Below are positions 43,873 to 51,639 of a DNA stretch of 51,639 bases, piece after piece. Every line of letters starts with the position of its first letter. Position 1 is the stretch's first letter. The translations under genes and the position numbers were made by a program. Source of the stretch: Nemertoderma westbladi (lineage: Eukaryota; Xenacoelomorpha; Nemertodermatida; Nemertodermatidae); the NCBI GenBank assembly GCA_032718475.1, contig JAUCBJ010003856.1, forward strand, positions 1-51,639, written 5' to 3'. The notes under the pieces are model-generated. The model was not told where the DNA came from, did no database searches, and saw nothing but the letters and a program-made list of their open reading frames with translations.

Positions 43873-46800
43873 TCTGTAGCAGCAGCAGCAAAGGCAGTGG
43901 CAGAAGCAGAACGGAGAGCGTCTGAGGAGACTACCCAACTGGAGTTGGAAAATCTGCAAGAGACGCAAGACTGCATAAATAAACAGTTAACTGCTAGTCA
44001 AATGCAGATGATGAGTCGATCTACTCCCAAACGCCAAGAATACACATCATCGGAAGAAGGCGAGACCACCGATCCTGAAGGCGGAGGAAATAGATCTCGT
44101 CTAAGCAGGCGTAGAAAAACATCTCATCGTCACAAATTGCCTGATTTGCCCCCAGCGGTTAGAAGACAACTAGCTAGCACAGACTTAGGTAATACAGAAC
44201 CCACAGACCAAATTATTAAGGTCAAAAGACTCCCTACGATAGTTGATGAGCCTGAAATAATTAGGCCTGTCGTTCCCAAAGCCACTCCTGTGCTAGAGAC
44301 CCCTGTACTTCCAGAGCTTAACTCTAAATCCCCTTTACACAGTACTACACTGCCTGTACCCAGTAGAACAGTCCAGGAGAATATCCCTGTCCTGGACGCT
44401 GAGAGAGAAATCAAAGATTTGTCTCCCGTCGTCCCGCGTCTGCCCGCTACAATGTTGGCGACTCCCGCTTCGGCGGTCGAGTGGGTAGAGGAGGGACGGC
44501 GGGGGATGAATCTCCTGCTCGGACAGATGCAGGAGACTGTCCACCAACTCAAGGGAACATTAAGGGAAAGTAGGGTAGAATTGCAAGAAGTGCAGCAAAG
44601 CATCGCGCTAGAACGCGACAAATTAGTCAATATACAAAAGGGTATACCAATACCCCCTGTAACATTGTGTCAACCTGTTAGGTCTGAAGTATTACATGCG
44701 CAAGGTGTGGAGCCTACACGCATCTATACTGCTAGTGAAGTAGAAACTCCTATAGCAAACCCTATTAAGGGTGATTATAAACCTGTTGTTGATGATATTC
44801 CCTATAGACCTGATAATAATCCGGGAAATTTATATACCGATAATTCGATATTAAATAACACGATGGCCCAAGAAAGCTTTACGCGTCAGATGGCTAGAAC
44901 AGAAGCCCGCCAAGCGGTCAAAGTGGGAGAAATCGTCAAATTCAATGGAGATGAGATGAAATGGTTACCTTTTAATGAATATTACAAAGATAGCATACAG
45001 AACTCTGTACTATCTAACGGAGAGAAACTTAGATTCCTCATCAAGTGCTTGGAAGGACCTCCCAAGTTAATGGCATTAAAGTTTATTGGACATCCAGATG
45101 GATTAAGACAAGTTTGGGATACATTAAACATCAGGTATGGTAACAAGGATAACATAGCTAATTATTTGTATGCAAAATTAGTAGCCCCCCGAAAGTTCCT
45201 TAGTAGCGGGATTATAAAGTTTTCCGATGAGATTCAGGAGATCTGTAGACAATTGGATTGGTTAGGTAAGTCTCAGGAATATCAGAGTTCCATGGTTATT
45301 GGAGCCGTAGTCTCCACTTTACCAAAGGGTGGAGTATGTACACGCTGGGACAAGAAAGTGTTGTATATGAATGAGCAGCAACGACGAGGCCCTACCATGG
45401 CTGATCTCATGTCCTTCTTAGATAGTGAAGTAAAATTACAACTCATAAAGCAGTCCAGAGAGAAAACATCGGAAAATAAGGTAAGTGAGAAACCCGTTTC
45501 TAGGAGAAGGGTAACACCAGTGTGTTATACTGACGACGGTGAAAGCCAAGTCTCTCAGGAAGAGGACAGCGGGAAAGACACAGCAAAATCTTACTATGAC
45601 AACAAGACCTATAAAGACGTAAGTAAATATAAGTCTCGAACCAGTGACAGGAGAGAACAGGTAACAACAACTCCTCCTACGTCTCCTAAGAGAATTCACG
45701 GAAGAAAGCCCGAAGAAAGAACGAGAGTGCATAACGTTACCCAAGGTAAAGTGAGTAACATCAAACCAAAATGTGCGCTGTGCGACGGGCCCCACCGTTT
45801 GAGTGTGTGTGCTGAATTCCTAAAGAAATCCCTGGTAGACAGACGTGAAGTCATGTGGGATAAGCGGTTATGCTATAATTGCCTCAGACAAGGACACCAA
45901 CGGCGAACCTGTTACTCCGACGTAAAGTGTGCAAAGTGCGGTGCGAAACATCACATCTTGTTACACAGTGAATTCGAACGAAACAACCCGAGTCAGGTAA
46001 GTGAGCCCGAACTACATGTCCAATTCAGTGATGTAAATGACACTGATCAAGAATCTGAGATGGAAGGATTCTATACGGACGAATTCTCCGACGCCAACAA
46101 ATCCTGTTACCTAATAAATACCGCAGTGTATCGAGCACTTACTTACGAAAAGGACACCGACAATGAGTTCCCCCCAACTACCTTTGACAGACAACCATCT
46201 TGGAAAGATCCAACTTCCAACGTAGGAATCAGAGAATTTCCTGTAGTGCAGGTAAGAGTTCACGGTCCTAACAAAAGTTACATAGTGAACGCCCTCCTTG
46301 ACTCCGGCAGCACAGGAACATTCATCGATCAAGAACTAGCCGAAGATATCTTTGCTGGACAACCCAAATTCCAAACTAAGTTGAATATGTCTGGAATTAT
46401 GCAGGTTTGGAAATCTACCATAACGGCAGATTACTATGTAGGTGCGTTGTCCACCCCCCAGGATAAATTAGGAGCACAAAGTATAAAGTCAGTAAAAATG
46501 GTGGCTATAAAGAACTTCGCTACTACCCAAGTAGAACCTTATAACTTGGACGAGGACGAGAGCATCCAGCAGCTTAAGATACCTCGATTCCACACAGATT
46601 ATCCTGGAGTGCAAATACTCATTGGCCAAAACGCGCATGAGGCGCTAGAGACATTGGAGAAACGGCCTGCTCAACCACAGCCACTACAAACCTATGCGGT
46701 AAGAACTAGAGTAGGTTGGTACTTCACTGGCCCTTCCCGTAGAACTCTCAAAGAGAGATTACCTCAAGAACAGGTATACCAAGTAAAGGAATGGGAAGTG

Positions 46801-47205
46801 GAGAGCAGTGAGGTGGACGACCCAACTGAGGGAACACCATACTCCTCAGATAATGACGATATTAACTCCACTATAGATCAATGGAGACATTGCCTTGGGA
46901 CGATTAATCCAGCCGACATCGCTTCCAGAGGAGCAACTCCTCAAGAACTGATAGATACTCCAGGCTGGTTAGGTGGATCCGACTTCTTAAGTAAAGAAGA
47001 AGAAGAATGGCCTCCTCATCTTACCACGGCGGAGATTAGACAGGCCAAGGGAGCGGAGAAAGTAACACAACAACTCAATCGCCCAGCTGGTCGTTTATGT
47101 TTACTGGAAAGAGACCGAAAACTGTCCGGAAACTATGGAAGGCAAGATACTCTTCCTACGACCACTTCCCTAATCCGACAAATATCTAGGGACTCCATAA
47201 CGTAA
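43873..47205 (+). CDS. BEL/Pao Gag-protease polyprotein lacking RT, RNase H and integrase core
   Basis: An uninterrupted frame of about 1,110 codons ending TAA at 47203. Domains by position: a coiled-coil-like N-terminus (43897-44010); a Pro/Val-rich linker; a second coil (~44500-44640); a DUF1759-type Gag core (FNGDEMKWLPFNEYY at 44941 to ~45460); zinc-knuckle Cys/His clusters at 45772 (CALCDGPHRLSVC), 45871 (CYNCLRQGHQRRTC) and 45928; a DUF1758-type aspartic protease with LLDSGSTGTFID at 46294; and GWYFTGP near 46714. It then jumps directly to NPADIASRG (46906), which in BEL/Pao lies after RNase H, and shortly after to RPAGRLCLLE (~47080), normally the end of integrase. The first ATG is 44002, although the coil-coding stretch before it is open. 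TTCTAGTCTGTAG at 43867 could be a splice acceptor. Other than the missing catalytic domains, it is intact. Confidence 0.85.
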   Translation, partial: SVAAAAKAVAEAERRASEETTQLELENLQETQDCINKQLTASQMQMMSRSTPKRQEYTSSEEGETTDPEGGGNRSRLSRRRKTSHRHKLPDLPPAVRRQLASTDLGNTEPTDQIIKVKRLPTIVDEPEIIRPVVPKATPVLETPVLPELNSKSPLHSTTLPVPSRTVQENIPVLDAEREIKDLSPVVPRLPATMLATPASAVEWVEEGRRGMNLLLGQMQETVHQLKGTLRESRVELQEVQQSIALERDKLVNIQKGIPIPPVTLCQPVRSEVLHAQGVEPTRIYTASEVETPIANPIKGDYKPVVDDIPYRPDNNPGNLYTDNSILNNTMAQESFTRQMARTEARQAVKVGEIVKFNGDEMKWLPFNEYYKDSIQNSVLSNGEKLRFLIKCLEGPPKLMALKFIGHPDGLRQVWDTLNIRYGNKDNIANYLYAKLVAPRKFLSSGIIKFSDEIQEICRQLDWLGKSQEYQSSMVIGAVVSTLPKGGVCTRWDKKVLYMNEQQRRGPTMADLMSFLDSEVKLQLIKQSREKTSENKVSEKPVSRRRVTPVCYTDDGESQVSQEEDSGKDTAKSYYDNKTYKDVSKYKSRTSDRREQVTTTPPTSPKRIHGRKPEERTRVHNVTQGKVSNIKPKCALCDGPHRLSVCAEFLKKSLVDRREVMWDKRLCYNCLRQGHQRRTCYSDVKCAKCGAKHHILLHSEFERNNPSQVSEPELHVQFSDVNDTDQESEMEGFYTDEFSDANKSCYLINTAVYRALTYEKDTDNEFPPTTFDRQPSWKDPTSNVGIREFPVVQVRVHGPNKSYIVNALLDSGSTGTFIDQELAEDIFAGQPKFQTKLNMSGIMQVWKSTITADYYVGALSTPQDKLGAQSIKSVKMVAIKNFATTQVEPYNLDEDESIQQLKIPRFHTDYPGVQILIGQNAHEALETLEKRPAQPQPLQTYAVRTRVGWYFTGPSRRTLKERLPQEQVYQVKEWEVESSEVDDPTEGTPYSSDNDDINSTIDQWRHCLGTINPADIASRGATPQELIDTPGWLGGSDFLSKEEEEWPPHLTTAEIRQAKGAEKVTQQLNRPAGRLCLLERDRKLSGNYGRQDTLPTTTSLIRQISRDSIT

Positions 47206-48880
47206 TAACATATGGAGTGGGCGTGTGACTATATCATTTTATATTTGTTTTTATTTTTATATTTATGTATGTATTATTATGTAATTTTATTATAATCGTT
47301 TTCTTTAATTTTATTTAGTAGAATGTTATTTTAGTGATTATTTAGTAGATTAGTGCAATATATTAGTGTTTATTACGTACGTAATTACTTATAATATATA
47401 TTTAGTGCGACGGCGAGAAATAATTATTTTTCTCTTTCCTTACTGTCCGTATCATATTATAAATACGTGACTACAGTAAGATGAAATGTCCGTACTTATT
47501 AAAGTACAATAAAGCCACTACTATATTCAAGTATTATTGGTAGGCAGAGTATTAGGAATGCAAAGTTCAGATCCTCGTGTCTCGGCTAAACCAAGCTCTG
47601 GGTAGACCTTGGAGACGACTTGCCTCTTCACACTGACATTGCTTCGTGCGATATTGCTCTCATACCATATATAATAATACATATAGTAGCGTGATGTCCC
47701 TCTAACAGTAGCGTGAAACACAAATAAATCTGTTAAACCTTTTGACCATCTGTAATTCTAGTCGATTAAGATATCGCGGCACCCACCGATATACTTGAAA
47801 GACAAATTCTAGAATCAGTGGTTAACGTCCCCAGACAAGTTCTGGAATAAATTGGTGCCCATCTCAAATATTAATTATTTAATATTTATAAATCTATAAA
47901 TCAAAATCTGTAAAATTCAGATCCTTTAACAATTCTAGTCGATTAAGATATCGTAGCACTTACCGATACTCTTAAAAGACAATTTTCATAGAATTAAGGA
48001 TCCTATGTCCCCAGACCTGCTCTGGAATCAAATTGTGTCAATTGCACTATCAAATAATAAAATTTCAGGGAATAAATTTGAATTCATATTTTAATGAATT
48101 TAATAAATTGTCATTCTGTGCAATTTATAACATTCCCAAAATCCCATTAATTAATAGATCACGGGAGCGGAGATTCGTCCTATTAAGTGTGTTAGAGTGT
48201 GAGAATCTCCCATGTATGAGTCAATAGCCGATAAAATTTATAAAATCATATATAAACGAGATATTGGACCATTAAAGAATTACTATTAAATAGCATCCCA
48301 GATCTGTATGCATTGGAATTACCCTAATTCTACCGCTAGCTTTAAATAATGTCACCATAGTAACACCCACGCTAGAATTAGAAACAAGTTAAAAAGAACA
48401 ATAGAAAGCTTGCCCCATTGCATAGTAAGAAATAAATAGCGCACTGCTAGTATCCAAGGATACATAATAATAACGTGGCATTCTGGAAGGCACTGACTAA
48501 CGGACAAATGGCCCGAGTGTGTGTAATTTGTGACAGTTGTGTGTGTGGAATTTGTGAGTTTATAGGCGAATGTTACTACTAAGGTGTGTTTACAGTAGCG
48601 AGTCGCAATTGTGAAAGTAACCCTAACTCTCCAGTAAGAACCTGAAGTGTATCTAAGCCTTTGGGACGGACAGTGGAGTGACTCGTGCTAGTGTAATTGT
48701 CGTTGTGTAGCTACACGTTGGCGGAAAACACAGCGACGACGATACATTTGCGCTGAGGATTGTACACTGTCCGGGGTTGATTGGGGTAGGCAGCGACGCT
48801 CGCTAGCCTAATTATAAGCTCATTATAATATTTATAAACTCATATATAGCAGATATAACGGAGTTAATAGAAGATGGTCT
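47206..48880 (+). other. BEL/Pao downstream non-coding segment
   Basis: AT-rich, no long frame. An AATAAA sits at 47508-47513, about 300 bp past the gag stop. Two related ~110-bp blocks occur at 47754-47863 and 47931-48040 (AATTCTAGTCGATTAAGATATCG..., then GTCCCCAGAC--G-TCTGGAAT), 177 bp apart. Confidence 0.6.
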
Positions 48881-50140
48881 TGGTATCGGGGAGCGATATA
48901 CTCTACCTTTACAAGTGTTTGTTGATAGTTTGATACGCGGCGACGCTAGTCCAACTACTACGGAGGACGATGGTCGTTATATCGAACCGACGATTTCCTC
49001 GAAGCAACTTACGCGTGAATTGGACTATGGAAAATTCACCGCTCGCTACACGCATCGCAATAGTACGTATATGGACTTCTTAACCATTGGCCATTCTATC
49101 GATTCACACGATACGGACTATGTCGAACATATATCCTACCCAGCGGAGTCGGAACGATAAACTGAAATTCGAATGCGAAAATTCTATTCGAAATCGACTC
49201 GAAAGAAAAGACATTAGAGAGACAAATGGACGCGGTAACTCTAACGTATATTTGGAGTTCTTGATAGAAGCATTGTAACAACAAATAAATATCATCCGCG
49301 TTTCCCCTACCAGACGTGCGTCTTTGGTATTATTACGATAAATGCCCTAGACCCAACTAATAAACGGAAAGACATAAATATCCACGGAAACCGAAACTTG
49401 TTCGACATATCACCTACGCTCGCTCGACTCAGATGATCCTTGAGTAAACCTACGATCATAGTTCCCGGAATACTCGGTCAGACCACCTCGTTCCTTGATT
49501 AGACCTCAGACTTTCGATTCTGATGGTATCCCGGATCCTCACGAGCTGTATTCACTGTTCAAAGATCTAGTGCTACCCTAACAATTAATCGGTAACACTC
49601 TGGCAGCGAGCTCTAGCTAGCCGCCCATCTTACCTAGCCGTATTGGGACGAGGACACCTAATATCACCATTCAACCGTATGGTCGTCCCAGTTTAACGCG
49701 ATACAACCCTTCATCAATGTGAAGGAGAACGTTGTACGAAACGAGTTAAACGCTATTCTACAAATATCAGAAAGGAAACCTGCATTTGTTCAGATAAACG
49801 TAAGTTATAACAGCAAGTCCAAGCGGTAAACGAATTGGCTTTATCTCAGTTCGATTGGGAAATCTTGAATCTCTAAGAAGATATCGAGCTTAGACAACCC
49901 TATTCTCTGCGAGAGTTTTGGATGAGCGTGTCCAACGACAAGCGGAGGAAAATCAGCTCGAGGAGAAGCAGATCGAAATGGACGAGACACTGACCGTAAC
50001 CCTAAACCTTCTGATGCAATTGTATTGCACCCTTCACCCAGGAGTTATAGCCCTCCTAGTAAAGTGGCTCGCTCCAAAGAGAAAAGGACTCTTGCTAGTC
50101 TCAAGAAACTGCGTAAACGCCGTCCGCGCAAGAAAAACTA
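48880..50140 (+). pseudogene. Decayed third ORF of the BEL/Pao element
   Basis: Protein-like stretches appear in succession but in different plus frames. 48915-49160 (81 codons, DGRYIEPTISS-type, Tyr/Asp-rich) is followed in another frame by a charged stretch up to 49278 (FECENSIRNRLERKD). A Gln/Glu-rich coil-like stretch lies around 49810-49990, and a very basic Lys/Arg-rich tail ends near 50138 just before the 3' LTR. Stops and frameshifts separate them. The function is unknown; position would fit an accessory or env-like third ORF, but no signal peptide or membrane span is in a consistent frame. No family recognised. Confidence 0.4.
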
Positions 50141-50218
50141 ACTGTTTAGAGTATCTTTATATTTTAGAAACTGTGATTTTTATATTTTATAGACTAAAAT
50201 CCCATTTTCTGGGAGCGG

Positions 50219-51426
50219 TGTAAAAGCTTTTGCGGAATTGCCCGGTTATTTTCCCCGTAAAGTACTCTGTAGTTGGTTTAGCAGGCATAAAAGGCCGTGT
50301 CATTGCTGTACCGGTGTTTTTAGGGGACATAAAAGCTATTTCTTCTGTATGTGTACTTTAGAGGACATAATTAGCAATTCTATGACGCAACGCCCTAGAT
50401 CCTCTTGAAACAGTGTCGTTACTATGACGACAGCTAACGGCTGAGCTTTACATGTGTAGCTTGCCCGGAGCCTTGCCTTGGTTCTTTGTTCTGCTCAGCT
50501 CAAAATGACGACATCTATCAGCTGTGTCCACGTGGAGCTCTTTGCCATTCGACCAATCAGAGATTCCCTCTTTGTGTAAAAGCTGTACAGCAGAATTACA
50601 GGGTTCAGTACTGACGTTTCCCCCACGCCTAGAACACCGGCCGGGGAATGTTTTCTGACATTAGAGCATCTTTAATTATAAGATCATCAAACGGTTATCA
50701 CGGTTTTGCACCTCGGCATCTGTAAAAGCTCACCCTGACGTAAACTGCTTTTCGCCGCATTATTTACTGCTATTTACTGTGTTGTTAATTGTATCGTTCG
50801 TTTACATATTATTATTGGGAAGAATATTGATAACGATCTGAAAACCCAATCTTCTTGATACACTAAGGTTAGAGAGACCGGTTACATATAACAATTTGCG
50901 ACATACATTATTGTGGTTTGTAGTGAGTTCAATGCTACTTAATAGGCCCTACAAATGTTGGTTGCTGTTCTCTTTATATATGATTAAAATCAGTGAATAT
51001 CGGCAATTCATGTATGCAATTGTGTGCAATAGTCTGTGTGTGCTTGACCGAGTAACAAATGCACTTTGGTGATCTATAAGACATACCGTTGTGCATAGTG
51101 TAAGTCATAGCTCTGTTTAAATAGATAGAGCGCCACGTCCTAAAGGAACTGCTAATATTTCCCGAAAGTGAATAATATTTATCAGAGATTATATATTAAC
51201 GATCAATCGAATAGTACGGTAGGCCTGCACCGCAATCAAATTAAAGCATCCAAACCCAGTCTCCCGGGTATATCCAGCGAGTGAATGGTCGCGCACAGAC
51301 TGGCTTTGGCTAATGTTAGAATTATTATAGGTGTTCAATACTTGTCATAGGCTGGAGTAGATTTATAACCTAGGAGACATATAGATTTGGCGGGTTAAAC
51401 TGCCAAAGGTCTTAAAAGCGCGAACA
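50219..51426 (+). repeat. BEL/Pao 3' LTR, 1208 bp
   Basis: Near-identical to 40692-41914. It lacks 15 bp near 51058 (between AACAAA and TGCACTTTGG) and has about six substitutions. Confidence 0.93.
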
Positions 51427-51431
51427 GTCTG
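51427..51431. repeat. 5-bp target-site duplication GTCTG (right)
   Basis: Pairs with 40687-40691. Confidence 0.93.
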
Positions 51432-51639
51432 CTTGTGGTAGCTGCCAAAATATACAATAAAATGATTCTATATAGGATTAGGCCTCACATAGAGAAACTA
51501 CTGCGTAAGAGCCAAAACGGATTTCGTCCAAGTAGATCAACAATAGCTCAGATACTTGCACTACGGAGACTGATTGAAGGAATCAAGTCAAAGAATCTCC
51601 CCGCAGTCATGACTTTTGTGGACTTCAAGAAGGCATTCT
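51432..51639 (+). CDS. LINE ORF2, reverse-transcriptase continuation (partial, runs off window)
   Basis: Directly after the duplicated GTCTG the plus strand reads on in the frame left at 40691: VVAAKIYNKM, SQNGFRPSRSTIAQ (near 51508), LALRRLIEGI and TFVDFKKAF at the window edge. These are RT motifs that follow NYRGICL in LINEs. There is no stop, so the LINE frame was intact across the site when the BEL/Pao element landed. The FVDFKKAFDS motif matches the relic at 21.7 kb. Confidence 0.88.

Larger units (their letters stand above)
40692..51426 (+). mobile_element. BEL/Pao LTR retrotransposon, young, deletion derivative
   Basis: LTRs 40692-41914 and 50219-51426 (TGTAAAAGC...GCGAACA) with a GTCTG duplication. 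By eye the LTRs differ at about six positions plus a 15-bp deletion in the right one, so the insertion is recent. The internal 8.3 kb has a long leader with duplications, one gag-protease frame (43873-47205) and a decayed downstream frame. RT, RNase H and the integrase core are missing. A TG-rich purine stretch (TTTTCTGGGAGCGG) precedes the right LTR; no standard TGG primer-binding site is obvious after the left one. Confidence 0.9.

Noticed and set aside
44130-46332. Minus ORFs across the gag-protease frame
   Set aside because: Antisense shadows of the BEL/Pao polyprotein.

Overview
This window looks like eukaryotic, metazoan nuclear DNA, probably from a marine invertebrate. The reasons are one intact rhodopsin-class GPCR most like urotensin-2 receptors, animal-type BEL/Pao and APE-type (RTE-like) retrotransposons, long fold-back elements, and a very large share of satellite DNA. 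There is no operon structure, rRNA, tRNA or CRISPR array. The exact taxon cannot be read from the sequence. All motif and family assignments here were made by eye.

Layout. 1-2320: a 12/18-bp satellite. 2565-3760: a decayed LINE 3' end (minus), a perfect 70-bp palindrome and diverged ~170-bp repeats. 3841-12624: a fold-back element with ~540-bp inverted arms. A young LTR retrotransposon (4211-9887, read on the minus strand, without pol) is nested in its left arm, and a second inverted-repeat element holding a LINE fragment sits inside it. 13262-15945: LINE tails, a ~950-bp fold-back element and a broken reverse-transcriptase fragment. 16393-17694 (minus): the only convincing host gene, the GPCR. 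18710-19516: a fold-back element whose arms are 20-bp tandem repeats. 20868-21262: a 30-bp minisatellite. 21527-22280: another LINE reverse-transcriptase pseudogene. 22543-34744: 12.2 kb of a 10-bp satellite (TTGTTGCTCR) carrying two copies of a solo LTR. 34804-36440: palindromic elements and a ~20-bp minisatellite. 37426-38846: a 43-bp minisatellite. 39081-51639: a LINE whose open reading frame is cut cleanly by a 10.7-kb BEL/Pao element (40692-51426) and resumes in frame after it up to the window edge.

How the parts relate. Apart from the GPCR, the window is a layered record of transposition. One LINE family (EN-RT, GTA/TAG-type 3' tail) supplies most of the coding relics at 2.6, 11.2, 13.3, 15.0, 21.5 and 39-51 kb. 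An LTR family with TGTGACGG...CTMACA ends (plus-strand view) appears once as a full non-autonomous element and twice as a solo LTR in the satellite. The BEL/Pao copy is very young by LTR identity, yet it lacks reverse transcriptase, RNase H and the integrase core while keeping one open gag-protease frame. This suggests it was mobilised by enzymes encoded elsewhere.

The very long hydrophobic ORFs in 22.5-34.7 kb and the MYG-repeat ORFs in 1-2.3 kb follow from repeat-unit composition and are not annotated as genes.
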